In this document: positions 1 through 10,800 of the stretch, piece by piece
Layout of the letters: every line of letters starts with the position of its first letter
Numbering within the stretch: position 1 is the first letter of the stretch
Assembly (NCBI GenBank): GCA_001687465.1
Contig: LVLI01000190.1
Location: 1 to 64,000 of the forward strand
Reading direction: 5' to 3'
Source: Halocafeteria seosinensis
Taxonomy: Eukaryota > Sar > Bigyra > Bicosoecida
DNA length: 64,000 bases
Translations under genes and position numbers: made by a program
Notes under the pieces: model-generated
Database searches by the model: none
What the model was told of the DNA's origin: nothing
The model's input: only the letters and a program-made list of their open reading frames with translations

Positions 1-2320
1 ATATGAATCCTCGCCGGCTCACATATTACGACATGGGCTAACACGTCCATCCTTTAAGTACTGTAGTGCCCTTTATATCCCTGGAATTCCATCTGGAGGC
101 ATCCAAAGGAAGAAAACCCCACTGTCGCATCGGTGACTGGAATTTCACTTCCCAACCCAGCGATATGAATCCTTTGCCAGCTCACATATTACGATACGGG
201 CTAACCATTCCAGCCTTAAAGAAATGTAGTGCTCTTTATATCATTCTCCAGTTCCATGGGGAAGCATCCGAAGGAAGAAATCCCCCCGTTGCGTCGTGTG
301 GCGTCGGTGATCGGAAATTTCACTTCCCAATCCACCGATATGAATCCTTGCCGGCTCACATATTACGATACGGGCTAACCATTCCAGCCTTAAAGAAATG
401 TAGTGCTCTTTATATCCCTGGGATCCCACCTGGAGGCATCCAAAGGAAGAAAACCCCACTGTCGCATCGGTGGTCTAAAATTTTCAATTCCGAAGCTACC
501 GATACGAATCCTCGCCGGCTCACATATAACGACATGGCCTATCGATTCCATCCTTAAAGAAATATAGTGACCTTTATATCCCTGGAATTCCACCTGGAGG
601 CATCCAAAGGAAGAAAACACCACTCTCGCGTCGTGTGGCGTCGGTGATCGGAATTTTCACTTCCCAATCCACCGATATGAATCCTCGCCACCTCACATAT
701 TACGATACGGGATAACCATTCCATCCTTAAAGAAATGTAGTGCTCTTTATATCCCTGGAATTCGATCTGGAGGCATCCAAAGGAAGAAAACCCCACTGTC
801 GCGTCGTGGGGCATAGTTGATTCCAATGCCCAATCCAGCGATATGAATCCTCGCCGGCTCACATATTACGACATGGGCTAACAATTCCATCCTTTAAGTA
901 CTGTAGTGCCCTTTATATCCCTGGAATTCCATCTGGAGGCATCCAAAGGAAGAAAACCCCACTGTCGCATCGGTGACTGGAATTTCACTTCCCAACCCAG
1001 CGATATGAATCCTTGCCAGCTCACATATTACGATACGGGCTAACCATTCCAGCCTTAAAGAAATGTAGTGCTCTTTATATCATTCTCCAGTTCCATGGGG
1101 AAGCATCCGAAGGAACAAATCCCCCCCGTTGCGTCGTGTGGCGTCGGTGATCGGAAATTTCACTTCCCAATCCACCGATATGAATCCTTGCCGGCTCACA
1201 TATTACGACATGGGCTAACGATTCCATCCTTAAAGAAATGTAGTGCCCATTATATCCCTGGAATTCCATCTGGAGGCATCCAAAGAAGAAAACCGTCGTG
1301 TGGCATCGGTGACCGGAATTCCAATGCCTAATCCAGCGATATGAATCCTCGCCGGCTCACATATTACGACATGGGCTAACACGTCCATCCTTTAAGTACT
1401 GTAGTGCCCTTTATATCCCTGGAATTCCATCTGGAGGCATCCAAAGGAAGAAAACCCCACTGTCGCATCGGTGACTGGAATTTCACTTCCCAACCCAGCG
1501 ATATGAACCCTTGCCAGCTCACATATTACGATACGGGCTAACCATTCCATCCTTAAAGAAATGTAGTGCTCTTTATATCATTCTCCAATTCCATGGGGAA
1601 GCATCCGAAGGAAGAAATCCCCCCGTTGCGTCGTGTGGCGTGAATATTCAATTCCGAAGCTACCGATACGAATCCTCGTCGGCTCACATATAACGACATG
1701 GGCTAACGATTCCATCCTTAAAGAAATGTAGTGCTGTTTATATCCCTGGAATTCCATCTGGAGGCATCCAAAGGAAAAAACCCACCCCGTTGCTTTGGTG
1801 GCGGGAATATTCAATTCCGAAGCTATCGATACGAATCCTCATCGGCTCACATATAACGACATGGGCTAACGATTCCATCCTTTAAGTACTGTAGTGCCCT
1901 TTATATCCCTCAAATTTTATGCGGAAGCATCCGAAGGAAGAAAACCCCACTGTCGCGTCGTCGGTGGTCTAAAATTTTCACTTCCCAATCCACCGATATG
2001 AATCCTCGCCAGCTCACATATTACGACACGGGCTAACCATTCCATCCTTAAAGAACTGTAGTGCCCTTTATATCATTCTCCAGTTCCATGGGGTAGCATC
2101 CGAAGGAAGAAATCCCCCCGTTGCGTCGTGTGGCGTCGGTGGGCGGAATTCCAATGCCCAACCCAGCGATATGAATCCTCGTCGGCTCACATATTACGAC
2201 ATGGGCTAACGATTCCATCCTTAAAGAACTGTAGTGCCCTTTATATCCCTGGAATTCCATCTGGAGGCATCCAAAGGAAGAAAACCCCGCTCTGGCGCCG
2301 GTAGCGGGAATTTCGGATTC
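1..2320. repeat. Tandem satellite array, ~165 bp monomer
   Basis: About fourteen head-to-tail copies of one monomer. The landmark around CTCACATATTACGA recurs near positions 17, 180, 355, 518, 692, 858, 1019, 1196, 1354, 1518, 1682, 1850, 2014 and 2183, a spacing of 158-177 bp. Some monomers carry a CATCTGGAGGCATCCAAAGG box and others a CATGGGG/AAGCATCCGAAGG box. Blocks also recur as higher-order units: the stretch starting near 33 reappears near 875 and 1371. The last copy decays after about 2290. Small open frames in both strands are by-products of the repeat and I do not call them genes. The array is cut by the window's left edge, so its full size is unknown. It could be pericentromeric, subtelomeric or an isolated satellite block. 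Confidence 0.95.
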
Positions 2321-3500
2321 CCACGCTACCGATATGTATGCTCGATCGTTTAAACATCAAAACGTGGGAAAATTATTTCATCCTCAAGGAACGGTATTTT
2401 CCTTTATAGCTTTCAATGCCTACTGGCTAAATGACTATCTTTCCAGAATTGCTAATCACAACGTGCAGAAACATGGGGTAACCGGTTCTGGTCCTCGCTC
2501 ACTAAAAACGCGGTAAACACGAATGTTGGCAGACCTCATAAAGAATATAAAACCTCTATCTTTCCACCAGGTGCTCTGATGTGCCAAGATCAGTTTGACA
2601 TCGGATTTGAAACGCGGGAACTGGCAGGGGATAAGCATTACCGTCCCATGTTCCGAGTCTACATACTTCATCCAGACCGCAAAGAAGCAACAACTACCTT
2701 GAGATTTACAGATTCGTTCCAATTCGCGGATGAAATACACCCTGCACAGTGTACACATGTGGACAGCGTACATTCAAAACAGCCCCCCGGACAACACCTC
2801 TGGCCCAGACGATAAAATACTGTATCCATGCACCTGACCTCACGCACTAACTTACATGCTATGCATCTCTTTATGTAGATGTATGTCCTGAAGGAAATAG
2901 GGGCACAGTGTCATTATAAAAAGCTTCATACGAGATGTCCTGTCCTCTCCCAGCCTGTGAACCCCTATATTTTTTGTCCCCAGGGAGCGCCCCCATACAT
3001 TTTCCTTTACCCTTTCCACGGCCCCCAGCCTCGGCAATGTGGAAGGTGCTCATAACACTCCCTATACGTCAGAAAACTAAATCAACAACTTAGCATCTAT
3101 CTCGACGAGACTAACTGTCGTACTGCAGCTGCGCGAGATTAAAACAACCAATGCATTGGACAAAATAATCTGATCCACATTCACTAATCTCCCAGCATGC
3201 GACTGCAGCCGGGGTCGCAGCGAGCACATTCAACATGAGACCCGTTTCTGAGGAAATTCCATTCCTTGAAAACATCGAACTACAATACATCATGCTTGGT
3301 CACATCGAATGCACCAGCCAAACATTTTAGACATTAAGACGGAGGTCCATTTTAATGTTCGCACCCGTTCTCTTCTCCTCACTGCCAGCGGCATTCTGCA
3401 GCGAAATCGATGTGCGGCCTAGGCTTTGGAGAATAGACCAGTGACCGTTCATATCCTGCAAGTACACGCAAATTACAGGTATGTAATTCTAGAATGTATC
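2321..3500. other. Gene-poor spacer
   Basis: I see no convincing coding region here, only short frames without family motifs. The first 200 bases look like a decayed satellite monomer, with partial echoes of the repeat consensus. Confidence 0.5.
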
Positions 3501-3518
3501 AATTCGAATTTCGANACC

Positions 3519-3640
3519 AGGGTGGTGGGTGGGGGTACCGGTGGTAGGGCTTACCGGGGTGGTGGTGGGGTGAGAGGTGGTGCGGTACCCACTGGTGGTA
3601 AAGTGTGGTTTACCGGTGGTACCGATCGGATCGTACTGGC
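3519..3640 (+). repeat. GGT/GGTACC-rich low-complexity patch
   Basis: A purine-rich strand with many GGTGG and GGGG runs and repeated GGTACCGGTGGT-like words. It starts right after an ambiguous base (N, about 3515). The G-runs could form a quadruplex. The N suggests that the assembly was uncertain here. Confidence 0.6.
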
Positions 3641-3951
3641 CTGAGAGTCGTGAACGCGAATGCTTCCTTTCCTTTAAATGTTTCCTGCTGTTACAATATA
3701 TCATCACTCTGCCTTCTCAATTCAACAGCTTCTTCCTTCAACTCGCTAAGGCTCTCTGGAGCATGGCACGCATTGGATTCGGCGATTTGCTGCGCTGCCG
3801 TGAGCATGTGATATCCTCTTGGTTTTCAAAGAACAGGGAGAGTACGTTATGTACGTTGAATTCTTCCTTACCAATATGATACTTGCAGATAACCCTGTAT
3901 AACTGCTAAAGCATCTGCGACGCCTTTCGCCTCGTGGATCGAGTCTGGAGA

Positions 3952-4245
3952 CTAGCTTGAAAAGGCAGCATGCTTGACCTTGTTGAAAACAGTAGTACTG
4001 TAGTGTGTATTATTGTTCAAAACTGTCAAAACCCGCTCCCGGAGACCCATGTTGGGTCTTATCTGACGAATAGATTCGGTAAGCGCAATAGTTAAAACCC
4101 GGCTAACTTCCTCAATAGTATTGTTCAAATCTGTTCGCGTTGGAAGTAACCCTACCCAGTTGACAAGATCCTTCAACTGTATCTCACCGTGAGCCTTCAT
4201 GGTGGTCTTTGCCACTGCACTAATAATTTGACCTGGGGCAAACAT
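3952..4245 (-). CDS. Hypothetical ORF beside palindrome
   Basis: An ATG-started frame of 97 codons that ends 13 bases before the 48-bp palindrome at 4259. It contains no family motif I recognise. The predicted protein is mixed alpha-helical, without a signal peptide or membrane segment. It may be the surviving piece of a gene disrupted by the neighbouring insertion, or a chance frame. Low certainty. Confidence 0.25.
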   Translation of the reverse strand: MFAPGQIISAVAKTTMKAHGEIQLKDLVNWVGLLPTRTDLNNTIEEVSRVLTIALTESIRQIRPNMGLRERVLTVLNNNTHYSTTVFNKVKHAAFSS

Positions 4246-4258
4246 TTGTGAGAGGGTG

Positions 4259-4306
4259 TATCACCCGCCAACGTGAAATCAATTGATTTCACGTTGGCGG
4301 GTGATA
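4259..4306. repeat. Perfect 48-bp palindrome
   Basis: The two 24-base arms are exact reverse complements with no spacer. The outer arm words are TATCACCCGCC and GGCGGGTGATA, with ATCAATTGAT at the centre. The right half overlaps the left terminal repeat of the AT-rich element that follows. A spacerless palindrome could be a head-to-head junction of two element ends, or an extruding cruciform. Confidence 0.9.
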
Positions 4307-4366
4307 GGGCATTTTAACCAGTATATAATAATTTATGCCGGATTTTAATATAAAATGCCGGATTTA
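4295..4366 (+). repeat. Left terminal inverted repeat
   Basis: It matches the reverse complement of 5247-5318 with about eight differences in 72 bases. Two ATGCCGG words fall within it. Confidence 0.8.
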
Positions 4367-4590
4367 TTTAATAAAAAATAATAAATAATGCCGGCTATAA
4401 GTTAAATTGTATGTGTAATTTTCAGTGTAATTTTCAATGTAATTCATCGCTAAATTGTGGGTGTGATTTTCAATGTAATTCATCGCTAAATTGTCGGTCT
4501 AATTTTCGTACCCTATTAGTAATAATTTAGNTTGTATTTAAATAAAAAATTGATTTTTTATTTTGTTATTTGAAATAATNAAATAATAAA

Positions 4591-4845
4591 ATGCAACTTT
4601 CACTCCCCACTTTTGAACCAACCGAAGAAGAGCTAGAATGGGCTAAAACAGCTTGCCAAAAAGCTCTTGAAAAAATACCTTCTTTAACAGCAAATGGTAC
4701 TAAACCTGATAGTCACCCTGAATCAATATACCAGAAACTTTTAGAAATGGTCAAAGTTTTACGTTTCTTCCAGCAGAATTATATTTCCCAAACCAAATAC
4801 CCTACTCAAAATAATGATTCATATAGTATGAAACATCTTGGATGA
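4591..4845 (+). CDS. Small ORF inside AT-rich element
   Basis: An 84-codon frame with A/T-ending codon preference, unlike the surrounding genes. The predicted product is acidic and helical (an EPTEEELEWAKTACQKALEK stretch near the N-terminus) and resembles no family I can name. A frame shifted by one base continues directly after it, from 4844 to about 4919, ending in a CRVSQGAFIASALALG stretch. The original protein may therefore be frameshifted. It could be organellar, plasmid-like or viral in origin, but nothing decides between these. Confidence 0.35.
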   Translation: MQLSLPTFEPTEEELEWAKTACQKALEKIPSLTANGTKPDSHPESIYQKLLEMVKVLRFFQQNYISQTKYPTQNNDSYSMKHLG

Positions 4846-5246
4846 AGGCTAATTACGAAGATAATTGCCGTGTATCTCAAGGTGCTTTTATTGCTTCCGC
4901 TCTAGCTTTAGGGCGTTAATTCCCCGTTATGGAATTATAAGGTGGGCTATCTGTCACATTTGTGTGTGTGTAATTATAAATGTATAAATGGAACTGAAAG
5001 TGTTTTCTTTAACTTTCGCTCTTCCTCACCTAAGGTTATTAAGCGGAAAGTAGGTATAATCACGGTGTGATAATACTATAAATATAAAAGTGATTTTTAT
5101 AAACCGGCTGTCGGTTCTGTCCCAATATAAAAATATTCACTTGGACTTTTTTTAGCGTTTTTTTCCCTGTTATATAGCGATAGTCCCTACATGGATGGAG
5201 TGTCACAAGTACCTCCAGATTTCTATATGGTATTTTTATATAGGAA

Positions 5247-5318
5247 TAAACCCGGCATTTTATATTATAATCCGGCATAAATTGTTATATGCCGGTTAAA
5301 ATACTCTATCACCCGCCA
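5247..5318 (-). repeat. Right terminal inverted repeat
   Basis: It is the inverted partner of 4295-4366 and ends in TATCACCCGCCA, the same word that forms the outer arm of the palindrome at 4259. Confidence 0.8.
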
Positions 5319-5329
5319 GTCCAGTAGTC

Positions 5330-5532
5330 CTAATGAAGTCATTGGAGAAGCACTTCGTAAACAAAAGTATTTTGATGTTGGTAATGACGAGATGGGAGGT
5401 GCCATTGGTAAATGGCTCAAGTTCTCAAGCGCGTATATTACCATGCGAGAAGACAAACCAGAACAAAGTGCCAAACATGAAGCTGGGAAAAGTCGAAAAA
5501 ACGAAAAGAAGATCAAGCGATAGAAGCCTTTC
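5330..5532 (+). CDS. Open frame after the element, 3' part only
   Basis: An open frame reads through PNEVIGEALRKQKYFDVGND and GGAIGKWLKFSSAYITMRED and ends in a basic tail with a stop near 5522. It has no start codon of its own next to the element boundary. It may be the end of a protein cut by the insertion, or of the same foreign segment. I do not recognise the family. Confidence 0.25.
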
Positions 5533-5615
5533 GGCTTAACTACCAAACATGAAGCTGGGAAAAGTCGAAAAAACGAAAAGAAGATCAAGCGATAGAAGCC
5601 TTTCGGCTTAACTAC
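5471..5615 (+). repeat. 72-bp direct duplication with hairpin
   Basis: Two adjacent, essentially identical copies (about 5471-5542 and 5543-5614). Each ends in AAGCC-TTTC-GGCTT, a 5-bp stem with a 4-base loop. The hairpin resembles a bacterial or organellar 3' stem-loop, which fits the idea that this region did not originate as ordinary nuclear DNA. Confidence 0.8.
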
Positions 5616-6019
5616 ACCGATAGTGTTTGAAGGGAACGGCTACCTGGATCATTTCAAATTTTTTCAACACTGGCTTTCTGGCTGTTCCTCCCCATCAAGA
5701 CGAGTCCCAGCTTCACACAGGTAGTCTGAGTCGCTCCGATACATCGAACAAAAAGCATAGGGGACGGAGTGGAAGGGAAGAACCAAGGGAGTGGGGGACA
5801 AAAGGGAACTTCAACAAAAATGCTGAGGAGATGCGGCGAATGCATCATATTGAACCTTTATCTGACGGGTTGTCCTGTGTGTATGTTTACAGACGGAATA
5901 GCGGCGTCTCTGCGTTGTGTCGTTGCTTCGATACGTCTGTTGTGTTTTGTGGAATAGCTTGGCCCTCTGACGTGGCGCAACACGGTTAACTCGTTCTTTT
6001 TCCCGGATACAAGCGTATA

Positions 6020-7732
6020 ATGACCACTTACGACAAGGTAGCCACCGACGGTAAGTCTCAGGAGTCTCCATCGACTCAGACGAGCCCCGTCAAGAAGCGC
6101 CGGAGTAGGAGTGCGTCGAGAAAGACGCCAAAACGAACGGCAAAATCCTCCACCAAGGAGGAGGATACAGATCATACCATATTTAAATGGGATTCCTGGG
6201 GCGATTCCTTGGATCCTGACAAACTAGATGCCATCACTAGAGAAGAGCAGTGGAAGGAGACGAATGAGGCTGAAACATGCGCCAAAAATGCTGATGAGTC
6301 CACAGAGAAGAAACTTAAAGGAGCCGGAGTTCAAGCCAGCGAGCCTCTATTTAAACAAATTCGAGAGCATATCAGTACGTCTACGTTGCTGTTAGAGCTA
6401 CGAGTTGTCCTCTGTTTATTTGGGGCCGTCTGTACTCACTGCAGAAAAATACGGCAAGTCGGACCGGACAAAAGCGTTCAGGACCCTCGCCATTGCATTG
6501 ACGTTATTTGCCGCCACGACTTTGTTGTGGATGTTTATGTGGCATAGCGCATGTGGTCCGAACTCCCCAGATGGAGAGGAGTGTTTTGAAAAATATGGCA
6601 CTGCCTGGCGACTGGCATGGATTGTGTTTCGCGGTCTAGCATTGGTATGTACCTTGATCGTTTTTGCCAGGTTTGTGAGGTGTAATCATTTAGGAAAGTG
6701 GTAAGTTGCTCACAGGTGCGGATATTTGTCATATTCCACGATTGCTGCCATCTGTCCTTCCTTCCTACCCCTCGAGAAAACCGGCTGGTTGGAATTTTTG
6801 TCGGGGGCATTGTGCTTACCCCTTTTGAATATTGGCGGGGAACACACGTATTGCATCACAGGTGAGTGAAACTCGATCGGAAACCGGTTGTTTCGATTTC
6901 GGTCTCACATGAGTTTTCGATAATTGTTTGTTGCAGAGTGTACGGAAATTCGGCACTCCACGATCCGGCGAGGACCACGAGATTCACACGACAAGAGTAT
7001 GAGAATATGCCGCTATGGAAGAAGACCTTGTGCCGCTTCTTTCGCGATCCCTTTGTATTTTTCATTGTTGCACCGGTAATGGTGTTCATGATTGTCTACC
7101 GGTTCATGCGTGGAGGCATGATTGTAAGTGGATATTGTGGAGCGCGCAAGTTTTCATCTCGGGAAGTAGTTAGTATGGTCGCTGTCTCAGGTGAACGTTT
7201 ATAAGGCATTGGAATGGGCTCTTTTCTTTTATCTAACTGGAGGCGGATTCTGCTGGCTTCGCGATGAGTTCTGCGCTAGCATGGTCGCTGGTGCGGTAGG
7301 GTTCATGCTGTTCCATTTACAGGTAAGATGCGTTTTGCTGCGTATATGGTAGTAGCATCTGCTTGACATGTTACTAAAACTGTGCGACTGCAGCACCACG
7401 TTAATATATCGTACTTCGAACCCCCGGAAAACCATACTGTCGAACAGGCGGCAATCTATGGCAGCACACATCTCCATATCCCATGGTATCTTAAGTGGTT
7501 CAGTTTGGGGATCGAGTATCATCATATTCATCATTTCAATATGAGAGTTCCCTGCTACAATCTCCAGCAGTGCCACGAGGAGGCACCCGAATACTTTTGG
7601 AAGGATGTGCCCACTCTTCCACCCCATAAAGCCTTTCGTGGCCTGTTCAATACGATGTGGAATCCAGAAAGGTATCGATATGAGAGTTTCTGGCCTTATG
7701 AGCCGGTACTTCAAGCAACTCTAGGGGAATAA
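6020..7732 (+). CDS. Membrane fatty acid desaturase (delta-12/omega type)
   Basis: Six exons splice in phase: 6020-6374, 6445-6674, 6716-6861, 6937-7123, 7191-7322 and 7394-7732, giving 462 residues. The three histidine boxes of membrane di-iron desaturases are visible: HDCCH, then HVLHH about 36 residues later, and HHIHHFNMRVPCYNLQQCHE near the C-terminus. The last box with its following NxxxPCYNL..CHE context is typical of DesA/delta-12 acyl-lipid desaturases. Hydrophobic segments flank the boxes, as expected for an ER or plastid membrane enzyme. The first ~110 residues are hydrophilic, rich in Ser and Lys, and longer than usual. They could be an added cytosolic tail rather than a transit peptide. 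The second donor (GTGAGG at 6675) was chosen because it alone keeps the HDCCH frame. Regiospecificity cannot be read from sequence. Confidence 0.88.
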
Positions 7733-7824
7733 AATAGAGCAGAACGTAGGGATGGTATGAATGTCAAATTCATCCACGTGTGACGTAGTATTTTTTTTGC
7801 CCATCCTAACGCTGCTATGGAGTG

Positions 7825-10800
7825 CTATTTACCATTATACGTAGAGTTCTTACCGTCAAAACCTATTTCGTCCAAAACTGACCGTGGCAGCGCATAGCTA
7901 TCTCCGTTCTCCCCGGGCGAACTAGGGTACTGATTCCCGACCTGACTGGCTAATTGCCCAAGAAGGTGCGTATCCGGGGAGACACCAGGCGATTGCCACG
8001 CTAATGTGGACCACAGGCTGCTTTGGCTTCCGAATGGATATCCATCTGATTGGAACCGGTTCTCCTCCAGTGTATCATCCTGTTTATTCCGGTTTCTTCC
8101 CGGTGAAAAGCTTAAGGTTTCACCCATTATAGCACTTATATTTGGACTCGAGGATGGCGCATCGTAGTGACTAGCGGTTCCGGAATGCGCTTTGTCGTCA
8201 CAGCTTTCATCATACTCATCGTCCACGTTTTCTTCGCATAGTGACACAGAAGGATTGAAAGGATGGTCCGAGGAGAGAGAAAATACATCGGGATGCTGTT
8301 CCAAGAATTTCTTGAGACCACCCCACTTTTCCTTCAGGATTGAAGACAAAGAAGAATTGCTCGTAGCCTCTTGCAACAATTTGCCGATTTCTCCCACTGG
8401 AAGTGATCCTTTCTCGGACAGTACCTCTTTTGCTAAGCGCACAACCGCGGATGACGTAACTTCGGAATCCAACAAGAAAGCGATATAATCAAGTTGGTGC
8501 CACAGGTCTTGTTTTCTGACACCAAAGCACTCCGCATAGAGGGACTCTATACTATCTGGGAGAACAAGCTTTTTCTCTGCGGCTGACTGGCCCTCGGGCA
8601 ACTCATTCCAAATGTGCCGCATGCGTCCTTTTGCTGCTTCTAAGGAGTTTTCTATATCCAAACTGTCGTTATCGCTTTCTTGGCTATGTTGGAAAAACCG
8701 GTTACACACGTCTGGAAGAATGTGGTGCATGGAGGACATAAAACCAGACTCTGAGTTGTGTGAATTGCGGCTGGAAGCCGCCACGAAAAGTGAAACAATC
8801 ATTCGCACGCCTTGCGGACAAGCGGACGTCATCAGTTGTCGGAACGAGTCTATGCTCAAACACTCATCAAGGGTGTTGCAGCAAGGGTCAAGGACGTCTC
8901 CAATCACGGCCTTCTCGCGAGACGAGTCTTGCATTATCTTGCTGCAGAAGTTGTTAAACGCATCATCAGAGTTGATGTAACGTAGAAGCTCGGCAGCAAA
9001 ATCTTCCATTTCCGACCGGGCATTTCTTCGAGTTACTTTTTCACGGATCGCGCTTAATTCACTTTCTTCAATAAATGAAGAAGAATGGTCTTCTTCGTTC
9101 TCCGTGCATGCCTGCTCTAACTCAGCAGCACGTGAGTCACAGCTCTTCGCAACCTGTAACAGTCTTTGAGTCAACATATCCTCAACTGCAACGGAGCCTT
9201 TTCCTTTGTCCTTGCTACTTTTTTCTGACTTGCGCTGATTCCTTGATACCTCACTAAGCTTTTCAGCAACGTTTTGAGCGTTTCGCAAGAAGGAGCTTCG
9301 GCTTCGACGCTCCCACTCCACCAATGGGACCTTGCCTTCGAACGTTAGAGCATGGGTATCCCATGGAAATGTACTTAAATCCAGAAGAAGCCACGCTAGG
9401 GCGTGAAGAGGGCTTAAGATGTGCTGTCGTCGCCTGCTAAACACGTATAACATTGAAGTGACCAAAGATGACCACGGCATAATCACCGCATATTCCTGGG
9501 AATCTTGCTTATCGAGGTATTTCCGGAGCTCTATGTTGAAGTACGTATCAGCGAGCATGATCGATCTGCGCAGCAAAAACTGTGAGTTTAGCGCTTGATC
9601 TCCCATCACCAGTACTGTAGCAAGTGCCAGACCGTGCATATCATTGGACGTGAGTGAGCACACAGTTCTGCCGACTTTGCACGAGATCCTGTCTCTTGAG
9701 TAGCCTCGCTGTTGGGGCGACTGTGAGAAGCGTCGTCCCCTGTTTGGGTTTGGCTCTTCTACACAATAAGCCGGAATATTCAAACTGGACAATTGACAAG
9801 GGACACGGAGAGAATGAAGCACAATGTCACTGGGAACATACGCCAGATCTGTTTCACGGTTCAAAGGGGACCTCTTCGAAAAGGAAGAAAATAAATGTGA
9901 CCGGCGCGACAAGCTATCGCTTAGCATGTCTTTCAAGACACCTGAACGGTCCAGTATTCTCAGCGCTTCATCCGAGACGTGACGTCTATGCGATTTTTTT
10001 CTCAGGGCTGGATGCTCATTCCCAGCTGAGAGTGCTGTCGCGGATTTATTGTGTCGTTCAGAGATGGACTTTGGTGAACTTGCCTCTGCACGTTGGTCTA
10101 TCGCTTCCGAGCCATATTGACCTGCCGTACTCGAAGTTATCCTACGCGCAATCCTCTCTGAAGTCGATTTATCTAAGCCCAACTTAGTTAAGTTGCGTCT
10201 CACTGATTTCTCTATAGACGCATCACCAGTTGTGCCGGAATTTTCGTGGTACTTGTATCCACCTTCATTGCTCGCCCGACCTTGACCCCTTTTTTTCTTC
10301 TTCGCACTGGAGTTGTGAGGATGGGGTCCTCCATTGCCTTCACTGACCCCAAATGGGGAAGCAGTACTGGAGTCCGTAGGCGCATCCGGACGTTGGAAAA
10401 GTTGTCCAGAACTACAGCTCCTGTCGAATGATCCTACGGAAGAATCGAGTATTGAAGCTGCATCGGATAGAGAGGCACATTGCCTTGTATATGAGTCGGT
10501 CTGAAAGGAGGAATACGTTGTCCGGGCTGAATCGCAGTGCAACTTGTTCGTCATCCACAGACATCTATCGTATTGGGAGTAATGGTCATCCAACTGACAT
10601 TCATATAAGGTATCGTTCAGATCATCAAATAACCTTTGAATATACCACGAGTTGTCCATCCACCAATTTCTTGCGACAGCCCCCGCGTCCAGCAACAGGT
10701 GAGCAACGGTGGAACTCCAATTTCTTGCAGATCGTCGGCTGAGAAACACTCCAATTTCAAACGGATGCCCTCGGTACGCAGCTCCTACTACAGACTTTCC

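Larger units (their letters stand above)
4295..5318. mobile_element. AT-rich element with 72-bp terminal inverted repeats
   Basis: The left terminus (4295-4366) and the reverse complement of the right terminus (5247-5318) agree at roughly nine of ten positions over 72 bases. Both begin TGGCGGGTGATAG and contain repeated ATGCCGG words. The interior is far richer in A+T than the flanking genes. It holds a short frame (4591-4845) and a second one just after it. No transposase motif is visible, so this looks like a non-autonomous (MITE-like) element or a captured extrachromosomal or organellar segment. I find no clear target-site duplication. Ambiguous bases lie near 4531 and 4580. Confidence 0.7.

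Noticed and set aside
66-2260. Several 60-160 codon frames in both strands
   Set aside because: They follow the satellite monomer and repeat with it; no sign of protein selection.
5627-5989. 120-codon open frame on the + strand
   Set aside because: No motif, odd composition, overlapped by equally long antisense frames, and adjacent to the desaturase 5' region; probably chance.
6671-6715. Donor GTAAGT at 6701 for desaturase intron 2
   Set aside because: It is closer to consensus but breaks the frame of the HDCCH histidine box; GTGAGG at 6675 keeps it.
9654-10187. 177-codon + strand frame inside the PX gene
   Set aside because: Antisense shadow of the long coding exon.
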